From Hepsetus odoe (taxonomy: Eukaryota > Chordata > Actinopteri > Characiformes > Hepsetidae), in contig CM029383.1 in NCBI GenBank assembly GCA_017165825.1, forward strand, positions 9,649,919-9,713,918: DNA of 64,000 bases. The letters run 5' to 3'. Below are positions 14,201 to 29,200 of this stretch, piece after piece. The notes below the pieces were generated by a model, which saw only the letters and a list, made by a program, of their open reading frames with translations, was not told the origin of the DNA and searched no databases. Every line of letters begins with the position of its first letter. The first letter of the stretch is position 1. The translations under genes were made by a program, and so were the position numbers.

Positions 14201-17200
14201 TAGTTTCGAAACCCAGTAGTGAAAAGTATTTCTTTAACCATTACATTTAAGAATTATACTATCCTGTCCTTTAGGCTTGGTTCCTTAGAGGCTTCTAATC
14301 CACCAATGAGCAAGATATAAACTAAATGCCTCAACTGTCATACACTTGACTTAAACCTTTTGATACTAAGTAATCCAATGTAACTTGTACATGATTTCTG
14401 ATTGTGTATGAGAGTGCGGCTGTGTACCTGTTCTCCTCTGGTATATGCAGGGCCATCATCGTGAGAGGCTCTGTGCACCGCACCATCCACCCCTGTCTCT
14501 CACTCACACGGGCAGTCTCTGGGGCCAGGAAATCATTGGGCATTCGGCTCCAGATGACTGGGGTGAGTATCTGGACATCGAGGCGGGGTGGGCACTGTGG
14601 AACCGGGTTCTTCCGGTCACTTCGGAACATGGCTGCTGAAATAGGCATGATGTTCTGTAGAAAAAGAAGGTGTCAGATATCAAACAAAAGTTCCTTGCAG
14701 ACTTCCCAATTTGCACATTCGCATATGACATCATGTACAACAGGTCAACAGAATATTAGCCCAAGTGTCCTTTAGGAAAACTAAAGGAACTGGAAACACC
14801 TTACGGTGTAAATAACAGACCTTGAGTTTGCCAAGCTCCACCTGCAGCATGTTCTGACTGGATGGCAAACAGAAGACAGCAGGGAAAAGTTTAGTGTTGG
14901 GCTCCACCTGAAACAAACCGCATTGTCATAAAGAAAGGCAACAGCCCATCCCCTTTCGAAATAAAATCACGGCGCAAATTTAATAACATAAAAGCAAACG
15001 ATTAAAATCTGTGAAATCCAACTACACAAGAAGAAAGATAAAGGCACCAGCTCACCTGGTAGAAGGTGTTGACCTCTTTGCCATTAGCTGTGAAGGTCAT
15101 TAGACCTGTGTCCAGGTCCACAAGGCATCCAATCACAAAGTCTTCCTGACTGATACGGGTTTGCTGAGAGCTGCTGAACTCTCCACCCCAAACCATGTAA
15201 CAGTTACTGCGCTTCATACTAGAGAGAAAACACACAAAAGAACTCCAGTCACCAGTGCAAGCATTTTTTTTTGTTATTGAACTGAACAGGCTACATGTTT
15301 TACATTTTGTAGTTTAGCATAAACTCATTGCTTTAAAAGATTTTTTAAAAGTCTGAACTTCTAAAAGCCACTGTAAAAAATAAAATGGCCTTTTTTCCAA
15401 GGCCTGCTCATCGAAATCCTGCCTTCCCTCCATCCAAACAAACAGAAAATGATTCGGCTCACTGTTTATAGTGTTGTGCACTTGAAGGTCAAACTCCTTC
15501 TGAGTCGGGAGAAAGAAAAGGAGGTGTGAGGTAGACTGAGGGCTATGTGCCGTATAAGTAATTTTTATAAATGTTAAATGTAAATTATCTTAGAGTTTAG
15601 ATTTTTGTTTTAACACATTATTTTATTTGTTTGCTCCTTTTTCTTACTTTATTTTTGAATACACTTTCAGATTATACTTTCTATTTCCTTGTAATATTTA
15701 GTTTTATTCCTGCAAAGCAGTTCAAGCTGCACTTTATGACTGAATACTGCAACAATGTAATTGTAATCATTTTAATTAGTATTAATTGGTGGTCTAGTGG
15801 TAGGGTGCTTGCCTGTGGACCTATGGCTCAAGAGGTCCCAGGTTCAAATCCCACCTCTAGCACTACCACCACTGGGTCCCTGAGCAAGACCCTGAACCCT
15901 GAATTGGTCCGGGGGGAACTGTCCCTGTAATTAGGACATGGAAGTCGCTCTGGGTAAGAGCGTCTGCTAAATGCCGTAAATGTAAATGTAAATTAATATT
16001 GATTATCGTTATCTAGGAATTGCATTGATCTTTACCTGTCATGTATGTTTCCTTTATCATCTCCCACAGTAACTGTAACATTTCTAACTTTACTCAGATC
16101 GAAATGATGATCGTATTGGTGATAGTCAGGGGTCACCCAGCCGGCCCACACTCCACTGGGCTCTTGCCCAGCAAAAACACGCACTGAGTAGTAATACTGT
16201 GGATAAAAAACACAGAGACATTACAATAGACCATTTACTAAAAATCCTTTCCACATACATCTGTAAAAAAGGTAAGACAAATTATTCTTAACTATATTTA
16301 GCAATATGTGACATTTTCTTCAAGCCCATTACTGTTTAGCATGTAGTGAACACAATGTGAAATCGTTAAATTAACATCTGAAAGCATCTGTGATACTGCA
16401 ATTAACAAAAACCTCTTTCCCAATACTAAGTCGTTAAGGGTCTCCGCAAGAGATATTCCACACTGGCTACTGGTTCAAAATTTAAGTAAGCAAAAAATTT
16501 CATTTACAGAATCAAATATAACAAAACACTTAATCAAGTCTACAAGAGATTAGTTAGCAGAGGTATTGCAGGGAGGCACCATTTCCCAGCCTTTTATTGT
16601 TTATTCTTGTATAACTTCAGTTTGCTCTTTATTTCTCCCACAGTGGTGAAACTGCACCATTTGTAACTGCATTGGTTTTTGCTCAATTAGAAAAGGGAGC
16701 TGTGTTTCAAATTAAGTTTGAATCTGAACCTGTGTAGTTTGAATGGGGGGCTCAATAATGTTCCTATCTAGGAAAGGGGGCCTGTAGAGAAAGGCTGGGA
16801 AGCACTGAGTTAACATGACATGATTTGAGAGGAATGTAGGATGATTTTTGATATAGTTAGGACTGGGCTGATTGACAGAGTATATGCTTCTATTATTTTA
16901 AGCTACATTTCTCTTAAAATGGGGAAACATGTCTGCTGAACAACATTTTGGGTAAGGGCAGAACTGGGGCAAATCGAATTTTAACTAAACTGCTGCTAAA
17001 AAACATTGATTGAATATTGATGCGTTAAAGGTCCTACTGTAGTTGTGTTTGAAATGATGTCCACATCATCTCGATCATCAGGGACCACGTCCTCTACTAG
17101 TCGAGGTACGGTGGGAACCACAGGTGGCGGAGCTATAAAAGCTGCCTTCTTTGCTTTGGAGAAGAATCTAAATATTGTGCAAAAACACTTTATTAATATA

Positions 17201-20200
17201 GACAGATGTGAGATTAATATTTCATATATTAATATATTAATCTCAATCTGTGAGAATGAATCCTTTTTCCTTATTCTCTCATTCAGGTTTACCATTATTT
17301 CTCACTTTTTATTAATTAGCATGTTAATCTGCATTTCACTGCATGACAAAGCTTTACAAATAAAGTTGTTAGTACAGCAGAAGAAATAAAATTGTTATAA
17401 AATATAGTAGTAATATAATCAGCATATCAATAAACATGACTACTATAAGTACAGCAATGACTATAGCTTTTATCTTCAAACAGATTATCAAACAATATTA
17501 ATTCACCAGTTAAGCACCAATAAATATTCGTAACATAGTATTAAATATTTGTAAAAAATATTTTATCATAACATCTAATTTTTATACCTTTTTACACATC
17601 TTAGGGTTCACTCACCCTTTCTTCTTGCTCTTCTCTGTAGTCGTGTCTTTCTCGTTCTCTCCCTCTCTGATTCCTGGTAACTCTTTGGGAACGGATGGCT
17701 CCTTCTCTTTCTCCTCCTGCTCTTTACGGGTGGCGCACTTCTTCAGTAACTCGTAGTCTGAGTTGGGGTCCACCTCCAACACCTCGTCCTCTGGGATGGT
17801 GAGCGCACGGGTGAGTGGGGTTCGGCCTGCAGGCACCTTGAAGTTTTCGTGGAACTCGATCGGCATGCTCAGTCTGAAAAAAAGCAGGTCTGTGTTGGCG
17901 TTCTGCGAGCCAAATGTTTTATGGCTCACTTTCAGACAAGGGGCACTCTCCACTGTACCGTCCACACGAGACACCTAGAATTTTTTTACAATAAAGAAAA
18001 AAAAAATGGATTAGATTATTCGGTTATCAGGGCTTAATCTAATTTTTTTTTTTACATTTTTTGATTTTATTGTTTTTGTGGAAAACAAAGTAATAATTTC
18101 ACAGCACAGTGTAACTGCTAATAATCTGAATCTTTATGCCCTTACCTCAATATGAGGATGGTCTGGTGGAACAGGCACAAAGTGAGGGAGGCTTTTGCTG
18201 AACCACAAGGTGATGTCTCTCTTCATGTTGATTGCAAATGGCTCAAAACCTTCCTGAAGGCCACAGATGGTAAAATATCGCAGACTGCTCACGTTCTGGC
18301 CCAAGTTTAACCGACCCACCTGAGAGAGGCCCAAGCTACAGACAGGGATGAAGCCTGAAGAACGAATGCATCTTATTAAACTACATCTATACAAACATTA
18401 TACCAGATGTTGAGATAAAATGTAAATAAATTAGAATTTAAAATGTCCCTGAAATGTTGGCACAAGCTATCATTTTCTAGGACGTCTGCAACTGCTTTTC
18501 ACTTTTATTGGAGTACATTTACTTCATTACACCTGTCATTATTCTCTCATTTATGTGTCCTGCTCTTTCTTTCTTAATTTACTTACATATTTTTATAAGC
18601 ACATTCAACTGCATTTCACTGCAAGAAAATCCTTTACAAATAAAGTTGTTAATACAACAAAAGCAATAAAATTATTATAAAATGAAGTAAAACATGCTTA
18701 GAAATGGACTTATTTCCTCTTGACCATGGTTTTAAAGCAGGTGTGATCTGTTACCTTCTCCAATCTCAATGTCTTTAAAGGCCATTTCTGAGCCAGAGTC
18801 ACTGATAAGCATCTCTCCATTCAGAGTGAACATAATGGTTTGCTCAGTCAGGTCAATCATGCAGCCCACCACATCGCCAGGCTGCCACTGACGCCCAAAA
18901 GGTTCATTGCCAACATGCCAACGCTGAGCCTGAAGATAGCAAGAAAAACACATCAATTTCATAACATTTTTATCATCTGTTGACAAAAAAATCCACCAAA
19001 CTGTCCTGAGCTGATCTCAGATGTATCCTGTTTATTGTCTGAGATGTTTCCTGTTTCCCCTTACACCTTAAATGTTGTCAATCAGCTAACTGATGAAGTA
19101 TACACATTACCTTGAAGCCATTGAAAACATAAGCCAACTCATCAGAGCCAAGCTCTCTGTCGGCGTGAACATTCGGCCTGGCCCAGCCAACGCGCATCTC
19201 CCCGACTGTCTCTGCTGCAAACTCAAAATACCACTTCCCCTGGGTCACGGCGTATGACTTCTCTGCCCGGAACACTCGGATCTTATTCCCACTACCTTCT
19301 CCAACACCATGGCCACCTGCAGGATGACAGAGTGTTCACATTATCAGTGATGTTCACTGTGAAGCAATTAACTGAACTGAAGTTTAATGTGTTTTAGACT
19401 CAAGTCCAGGTACAATACAGCTGATTGAATCTGAAATTATTATTATTAATTAATACTATTCATTAATTAATATTAAATTAACCCTAACCCTAGAACTGCA
19501 ACTATTAGACAATACTGCAGTGTTGACTCTTTCACAACCATTCCTGTTGAAACAACAAATAATTAAAGGAGGGTGTGGTAATACTGCAGACCACATGGTA
19601 GCCATCTTCTTCATCAAATTTACCAGTTAGGAGTAATGTCTACACTGCTGCAGCCCAAGCTACAGTGCTTTCCATGGTCTTGACATCCCATGTCTAAAAT
19701 GTCTTTACTAAGTCTTTGAAAGCGCTTGCAACATAAAAAAAATGTAACTTTTGGTTAAAGTTGAATCACCTAATTGAATTTTGGATCAATGATGGATCAA
19801 TAACCTTTTAATCACATCAGGGTAAGGTTTGACAAGCAAATGGCTTCCAGAGAGTAAAATGAATCTGGCCAAACTGACAATGATGATGAACTTCAGGTGT
19901 GATGCACATTGAAGAGATACATCCATCCATCCATCCATTATCTAGCCATTATCTGCCGCTTGTCCCAAACGGGGTCACGGGGGAGTGCTGGTGTCCAACC
20001 CAGCGCACACAGGGCGAGGACGGGGGACGCACCCTGGACAGGTCGCCAGCCCATCGCAGGGAGGAGCGGGACGGGGACGGCACCTTGCTCAAAGGTACCT
20101 CAGGGCAACCCATTGGGAAGGGGTTCGAACCCCCGATCCTCCGATCACGTGGCCAACACCCTACCCACTAGGCCACCGCTGCCCCTTGAAGAGATACAGT

Positions 20201-23200
20201 GCCTTGCAAAAGTATTCACGCCCCTTTCATGTTTTTTTGCCTCACAACCTGGAATTAAAATGGATCGTCTGACTTCGCACTATTTCATTTACAGAACAGG
20301 CCTACAACTTTAAAGATTTTTATTTATTTATTTATTTATTTATTTTTATCGTGACGCAAACAACAAATTGGACAAAATAACAGAAAATAACCCCCTAAAG
20401 TCAGTACTTTGTAGAACCACCTTTTGCGGCAGTTACAGTTGCAAGTCTCTGTGGATAAGTCTCTTTGAGCTTGCCACACCTCGCCACTGGGATTTTTTGC
20501 CCGTTCCTCAAGGCACAACTGCTCCAGCTCCTTCATATTGGATGGTGGTCTAACCACAGATTCTCAACTGGATTGAGGTCTGGACTTTGGCTAGGCAATT
20601 CTAACACATTAAAATGTTCCCCATAAACCACTGGAGTGTTGTTTTAGCAGTATGCTTCAGGTCATTGTCCTGCTGGAAGGTGAACCTCCGTCCCAGTCTC
20701 AAATCACAGGCAGACTGACCGGTTTTGCTCAAGAATATCCCTGAATTTAGCACCACCCATCTTTCCCTCGACTCAGACCAGTTTCCCAGTCCCTGCTGCT
20801 GAAAAACATTTCCACAGCATAATGCTGCCACCACCATGTTTCACTGTGGTGAAGGTGTTCTTGGGGTGATGGGATGTGTTGGATTTGAGCCAGACATAGC
20901 ATTTTCCTTGATGGCTGAAAAGTTCAATCTGTCCAGAGCACCTTCCTCCATACATTCGTAGAGTCCCCCACTGGCCTTTTGGCAAACTCTAAACGTCCCT
21001 TCTTATTTTTAACGTTACGTAATGGCCACTCCTCCATAAAGCCCAGCTCTGTGGAGTGTAGGGCTGATTGTGGTCCTGTTGACAGATACTCCAGTCTCTC
21101 CTGTGGAACTCTGCAGCTCCTTCAGGGTTCCCTTTGGTCTCTGTGCTGCCTCTCTGATTAGTGCCCTCCTTGCCCGCTCTGTGAGTTTTGGTGGGCGGCC
21201 CTCTCTTGGCAGGTTTGTTGTGGTACCATGTTCTTTCCATTTGAAGATGGTGGATTTGATGGTGCTTCGGGGGATCACCAAAGATTTGGATATTTTTTTA
21301 TCACCCAAACCTGACTTGTACTTCTCAACAACTTTTTCCCTGACAAAGCTTCTTGGTCTTCATGGTGTGAAGCCTCTTGCTTTGTGGTGTTGCAGCTTCT
21401 GGGGCCTTTCAGAAAAGGTGTTTATACTGACAGATCATGTGACACTTAGATTGCACACAGGTGGACTTCATTTCACTAATTATGAGACCTTTGACAGTAA
21501 TTGGTTGCACCAGGACTTTTTAGGGGCTTCATGGCAAAAACATATGAATACGTATGGGGTGAATGGGGGTTAAATACATATGCACATTCCAATTTTCAGT
21601 TTTGTTTTTTTTATATTCTTTTTTAAATATATTTCTCTCATTTCACTTTACCAACTTACGACTATTTTGTGCAGATCCATCACATAAAATAAGATTAAGA
21701 AACTTGGAATGTAGAAGGTTGGAATGTAACAAAATAAGTAAAAAGCCAAGGGGGGTGAAAACGTTTGCAAGGCACTGTATGGGTAGAGGTTGACTGGGTG
21801 CAACAGCAGTTAAACATCAGTGAATTACACTTACTGCTCTCCTGGTCTGGAGGCTCAATGTTGTAGCCATAACCAATAAGGGTTCGAACTGCAGCACACA
21901 CTGTATCTCTGTTGGTCTTCTTGGTTTTCTCATCCAAGAGATTATAAGGTACGAGGCGGGGATTACGCTTGTTCACAATGTCCTAAATAACATGAATCAG
22001 AGAGAAGAGCATAGACAAGAGGCATAACCTCAATAAATGCAAAATGTATATTTAAATGGCATGTTTTTAAAACCCTACCTTGTCCTTCCTCTTAGCCATG
22101 ATCAAAAATTGATAATTTAGTAAGGCCTAGAGGGTGTTTTACAAAACTGTACATCAACAAATGGAATACAGTCTCTAACTGTACACCAAAGCTGACCAGG
22201 AGTCTATGTATTCCAAAAAAACTGCATCATGAGCAGTACTATAATTTTTCATTAATCATAGACAACTCCTGGGAAACATTATGGAGTCACTGTACTTAAG
22301 AGCAAAAAATATGCAATCACAATTGTTATTTCTAAAACGGTCTGTGCTTGCACAGTTAACTAGCTGTCGGACTGTGCCAACTGAAAAAACAGACCCCAAT
22401 AATACAGCAGTCAACTGATGCAGCAGAAGTTAAAAATTTCACCAAGGAGAAAGTCCAACCCTGAGTCTGAAAAAAGATTGTGGCTGTTCCCAGTCAGCTG
22501 TGTATAAAAGTTTTGCCAGTCTAAACAAAATATTTAAAAAATGTAAAAAAAATGGACTGAGTGTGATTTGAAGCTAAAGAAAAGAAAGGAAAATGGAAGA
22601 AAAGAAGTACAAATACATAAAAAGAAAATAAATGTTTCAGTAGGCAAAGAAGAATCATTTATGGAATGTGTAGGATTGGATGAAAGATGGAGCGTTAAGT
22701 ACCTCAAGGAAACACAAATTCTGGCCATTTTTCATTAACAGAAAATTGGTTTGGCAATGATGAGGTCATTGTTCTGGAGCATATCACTGAATATGAACTG
22801 CACAAACTCTTACAGTTCTCTTTCTCTTTTTCTGTTTCTCACATTAGGAAATACCTGTATAATGCTGTAGGTCCAGCCCTGCCGGACTCTGTCTCTGGCC
22901 CAAACGTTGTGTCCATTTTCTGCCAGCCGCTCCACCAGTGTGTTCTGATTTGGGGTAAGTTTGACGTGGTTCAGATCCAGAGGGGCTGGTTTGTAGCCAT
23001 TGGTCTGCATGTAACTGAGATTAAGCGAAACATCATTTAAAGTGAGCAGCGCATGTTAGGCAACAAAACAAAGACATTACTTTATTACAGAGTGTTTTGT
23101 TGAGAAATAGTTCATTGTGTAGAGGCAGTTCAGAAAACCAAGAGTAAAATGTTAAACAAAAATCTGTGTATTTTCTGTCCCCAGTGAAGTTCCACGTGTC

Positions 23201-26200
23201 TCTGAGTATCTGATGATGGTAAAATAGTCCATCTGAACCGAATCACTTTGATTTAGCGCTGTTTCTCTCCAGGTTCAACGGGTTTCATTTCAGTCCAACA
23301 TTTTCTCCAAACTCTGGTAAAACAATGTTTCAGGTGTCAGGCAACGTGTTCACCACCATTTATTTGGTTAACCTGCTTTGAAAGAGCTTAAGACATCTGG
23401 TTCCTTTTACCACCACTCAGAGCAGTTATGACTCTGAAAGTCTTCTGGAATAGAGCATTTCAAACCCACATGGAATTACTTTTTTTTGAGCACATTAACT
23501 ACTTAGTTATGGAAAAATTATTGGGTCAGAGCTCACGTTTTGGGGAGTTTTGTTCTTTTCAAGTTTTCTTCAGCTTTTTCATCTCCCATTCCAACATGGC
23601 ACCCCAATGCCAGCAGAGTCCTTCAAACACAACAGAGACAAAAGATAGCAATAAATGAATAAAGCAGCTGAAAGTTTAAAGTGAAAAAGTGAAGTGACCA
23701 GGATCACAGGCCAAGGTCACCAAGACAACCTACTGGTCTGGGGTTCGACCCCACAATCTTCCAATTGGGGGGCTAAATCCCAACCTATAGGCCACAGCTG
23801 CCAAAATGCCACAATCACCCAAAAGGCATATTTGTTCTCACAGAGAGCAAAAATAGAGAGAATGTTTGTAGGTCATGTAACAACTGCTCAGTGTCTTGTA
23901 TGTATTTCAGTCGCAACCTATTTTTGTTCCTGTAGCAGCAGCAGACAGTGCGGTTTAATCTTTGTAAGTGGTGTCCTCTGTAATCATGAGTCATTATTGC
24001 ATTCTCGCTTTTTCTGGTGTTTTGTTTGGGTTGTAAACACATTCACAATGTTGTGGTCAGACTGGCTGGCATAACGTGTTACTTTAACTTGTAAATGAGC
24101 AGAATACAGGCACAGAGGCAATGAAAAGCAGTAGAATCTAATCAGAAATCTAATAAAAAAAACAGCTAACAGTACAAATTACAGTTAAGTGCAGCTTAAA
24201 TGAAGATGTATGTTACAGTATGTACAAAAACGTAAAACAATGTAACAGAAAATATACATTATACATAGAAATTAACTAGGAGAAAATGTATAGATTACAT
24301 GAACAGTATGAACAATTTCTTTATGTATATTTTATATATAATTATAATACATTTACATATATATTATTTCTATTTGATATATTTTTCATTTACATCATCT
24401 TGGGATCTACCTGCACCTCTATTGGTCTACTGCAGCTGTTACCTAAGCAGTCTTTTTCAGGATGCTTTCTGATTCTGATTAATTTCTCACTCACTTGATA
24501 GTTTCTCCTGACATGGCCAGATTGTAGTTCTTCTCCGGCTCAGGCAGGCTGTGAAAGTCAACCAGGCATGGATGCAGCTTTTTATTATCATCACGAAACT
24601 AAATCAAAGAGATAAAGGAAAAAAACAGCGGAGCTTATTCATAATAAATGAGCTTTTAATATCAATACAGCACAGAAATACAGCCAAGATAAACTGTCTG
24701 ACATTGACAGTCTGATACATCATCTGATCATTTAAACAAAAACATTAAACACAATGTAAAAATACTGAGTTAATATATCACTTTCATTGAGAGAGAGGAG
24801 AACAAATACTCACTGGTCCGTAGGTCCAGCCTTGCTCAATGCGGGTGACAGCCCACAGTTCATGACTGTTTTCAGCCAACTTCTCTCTGATCCGCTCCAA
24901 ATGGGGAGGAAGCACAATCTGCATATGAGGAAAAAATACAAACACTGATGACAGACATAGTCTATAATTTCATTAAATAAATCCAAACAACACATGGATA
25001 AAAATAAAAAAAAACACTAGCCATTTTGGGTAAATCATGTTGATGTGTTGAGTGTCAAAATCAGAGTAAAAATGCCAGCGCATCAACAGCAGCTGTACCT
25101 GGACAGTGTCCACAGGGTTGGGAGTAAAAGCGGTGTGGGACAGCGACTGGGTCGGGCCCAGCAGGTTGCGCACACCATTAAAGTCATGTTTATACTCTTT
25201 AATGGGCTCAATGCGCAGCCTGTCTTTGGGCAACACTGCCTCATAGCATGGAGCATAACCTGGCGGGGGCACAAACTTAAAATCGCCGTGTCGACCACCC
25301 AGGAGAAAACAAACCCTGTATAATGAGACGAGAAAAAACACCAGTCACACAAAATCACTTGTCCATGTCATCTTTCAGTTTGGGCACATTAATTCTTCTG
25401 CAGCTTATCGTCCCCATTCTTCAACAGCTAGGGTTCTAAAAATGCTGGGGTTCCAAAATTAATACATTTTGTAATTAACTAAATTTGGGACTCTACTAAT
25501 CTTAGCGCTTTGCTAAATTATTCTAATGTTCCAATAAATTATATAGGGCATGAATATAAGAGCATGGTGGGTGCTTTAACATTTATTATGTTTACTTGAT
25601 GCCAGCGGAGAAGCTGACTGCAGGGAAGAAGAGGCCATCCAAGTTAAAGTTCTCAAACATCCCCTGCACTGGGTGCCCATTAATGCGGAAGGAGATGCTT
25701 GGTACGCTCAGGTCCAGACAGCAGCTCACCACGTCTCCTGCTGTCAGAATGTGCTGACTGGGCGAAGCCACGTGTCGAGGGACACGACCTGAGCAGATAC
25801 CGACAGTGGGACACAGTTGACAACAGCTGGACAAGAAAAAACTCTGCCCCTCAGTCAGGCTTAAAGAAATGATCAGAATGAGGAACATCTAACAGATTTA
25901 AAGCTAAAAAAATAATAAAAAGCTAAAGGAACAGAAAACAGAAACAGAAAACTAAAGCAAATGCTGCCAAAACCACATCCTGGGAATAAAAGTCAGAGGC
26001 CAAAGACTGTGATGTCAAATGTTTAAAACTTTTATGTTAAAATTTTAAAAAAGAAAACTGCCAAATTATTGTTCTTCTTATCAGGGAAGACACAATGAGC
26101 AAGAACTGAACATAAACCTATCCAGATGATTAACACACAGCTGTTTTTTTTATAAACTAAACTTTTATATGGATTGAAAAGTAAAAATGAAAGTTTCATT

Positions 26201-29200
26201 AAAAAGCAAGGTGTCCCCAGGTTTTAACGGGCAGCTTTGACAAATTCCTCACCTGACCACAGGTTAAGTCCATCAAATCCATAGGAGTAAAGGTCATCCC
26301 CGACCCCATTACTGCCCCATCCCCTTCCTCCTCCAGGGTATGGGCTGTAACCTTCAGTCTGTGCCCAGCCGATGCGCAGGTGACCTGCCTGCGCCGTCAG
26401 AAACGGCTCCACGTGGTCCACGATCAACTCATAGTACCATTTCTTATACTGAGTAGAGCCCTCACAGGTGCCCAGGAAGATGTTTGGCCTCATACTGCAA
26501 GATTCATAAGAATCAGAGGAATATCTCTTTATGCTCTACTGTTTTAATTGTTCTTTAAACATTAATAAACCTTTATTAACAGTAAAAATGGCTCAAATCA
26601 CACACAGGTGTAGCACATCAGGTTCACATGATTAGAACATCGTTACTCAACATTTTGAAGGAGGTTTGTCCTATTTAAACATTTAGTTTGGTACTCCTGA
26701 CTGCTGAGGTGAACACCATGGTGAGATCTAAAGAGCTATCTGAGGCCTTCAGAAAGAAGACTGTAGCTGTTCGTAAATCTGATAAGGGATTTAAAAAGAT
26801 CTCAAAAGAATTTGTGGAGGACTTCCAAAACAACTGCCAACATGCCCAGGTCTGGCCATCCCAGCAAGTTCACCCCGACAGCAGACCGCATGATGCTAAA
26901 AGAAACTCCAAAAAAAAAAAAAAAAATGTCATCACGGGACTTTCACCAGGCTCTTGCTACTGTTGATGTGAAAGTGTCTCTACAATCAGAAAGACTACAC
27001 AACTTCATGGTTGGAGTGTAAGGAGAAAACCTTTGCTCTCTGAGAAACATCAAGACCAGACTTCAGTTTGCCAGAGAGAACGTAGACAAAAACCAGGACT
27101 TCTGGAATAATGTTCTTTGGACACTAGATGAGTCTAACACTGAATTATTTGGACAGAGGACACATCTGGCGTCTGGCCAAATACAGCATTCCAGGAAAAG
27201 AACCTCATACCAACTGTGAAGCAAGGAGGCGGAAGTGTCATGGTTTGGAGATACTTTACCGCAGCAGGACCTGGCCAGCTCAACATCACTGAATCCACCA
27301 TGAATTGCACCGTGTATCAGAGGGTGCTTTGAGGAACATGTAAGACCACCTGTAAGAATATTAAAGCTGAAGTGGAACTGGACCCTGCAACATGACAATG
27401 ACCCAAAAAACACCAGTAACTCCACCAAGGACTGGCTGAAAACTAAGAAATGGAGAGTCCTGGAGTGGCCGAGTCAAAGCCCAGATCTTAATCCCATTGA
27501 GATCCTGTGGGGAGACCTGAAACGAGTTGTACATGAAGAAACCCCTCAAACACCTCAAAGCTTAAATAATTCTGCAGTGAGGAGTGGATCAAACGTTCCT
27601 CAGACCGATGTCAGAGATTGGTAGATGCTACAAGAAGCGTCTCACTGTGGTTATTTCAGCCAAAAGGGGGAACACTAGCTATTAGGGCTAGGGTGTCATA
27701 ACTTCTTCCTCAGTTAGAAACACATTTTTGTTAATATATTTTGCTAAATAAATAAATCAAGGTTAATTTTTGTTGTTTACCTTTTTTTGCAATTAAATCA
27801 CTTTCTTTTCCAGAATTAAATAAAAACAAGATTAGACATCGACATTTGAACATTTTATGGGACATCAATACAATTATTATTTACTTCCTCTGTCAGAATA
27901 ATCAGGTTTATGTAATTTACAGTACTGTGCAAAAGGTTTAGGCAGGTGTGAAAAATGCTGTAAACAAAGAAGACTTTCAGAAATGGAAGTGTTCATCATT
28001 TATTTTCAGCAATCAACAAAATGCAGTGAATAAACAAAAGAGAATTTAAATCAAATCAATATTTGGTGTGACCACCCTTTGCCTTCAGAACAGCATTAGT
28101 TCTTCTAGGTACACTCACACACGGTTTTTGAAGGAACTCGGCCAGTCGGTCACTCCAAACACGACTGTGTTTCTTCTCTGTGTGACATTGATGATCATCA
28201 GTACCTGTTCGGTAAAACTGGTTGATCAGACACAGACTATAATCCTACAGAATCCCTGACTTTGTGCAAGTGTACCTAGAAGAACTGATGCTGCTCTGAA
28301 GGTAAAAGGTAGAAACACCAAATATTGATCTGATTTAGATTTTTCTTTTGTTTGCTCACTTTGCATTTTGCAATTGATCAAAATAAAAAATCATTATTTA
28401 TATTTCTGAAAGCGTTCTTTGATTACAGCATTTTTTCACACCTGCCTAAAACTTTTGCACAGTGCTGTATATTGAATGTGGAAACTGTATATATTATTTT
28501 ACAGTGTAAAAAGTAAGTTGTGAATGTATGTAGTATTTGTATTTACCTGCATGTACCTTGTAAAAAGTGAAAAAAGTGAAAGTGACTATCCTTGTCATTG
28601 TCAATCACAGCACACAAACAACAGAGTCACAACCAACCAATTCAAGCTCTCCTTTTTACCCACACACACCGTGCAGCAGGGGGCAGCTTATTGAAAGCGC
28701 TTGGAAGCAGTGACGGGGACAGTACCTTGCTCAAGGGTACCTCAGGGCAACATACGGTCTGGAATTCTAACCCACGACCTTCTGATCCTGGGGCCCCATC
28801 CCTCAACACTAGAACACCGCTGCCCCAAGATCTGTAGATCTGTAACTACCTGTTGCTAAATTTGCACTAAAATTGTTTTCTTATTTACTATTTTTGTACT
28901 TCATTCAATTCATCACAATTTAAATACACACAATAAACCCAACATAATGTACAATAAAATCTGAACACTGATCTATAAATATGTATCTCTAATAATTACC
29001 TGGTAACATAATTAATGATGTTTGTTTGAAGCAGCAGGTCACGTCCTGGGAGCAGGTTCTCTGTGATGAGGTTCTGATTGGACCTCACAGCTACTCCATT
29101 ACACACACACAAAGAGCAGAGCACATCCAAAACCTACAGAAGGGGAAGGAGAGGAACATGGTCAAGTCAAGGTCAGGCATAAATGATATGTAATGACCAT

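Noticed and set aside
15788..15992. Possible tRNA gene (A and B boxes)
   Set aside because: No complete cloverleaf; the copies carry a SINE tail and recur seven times.
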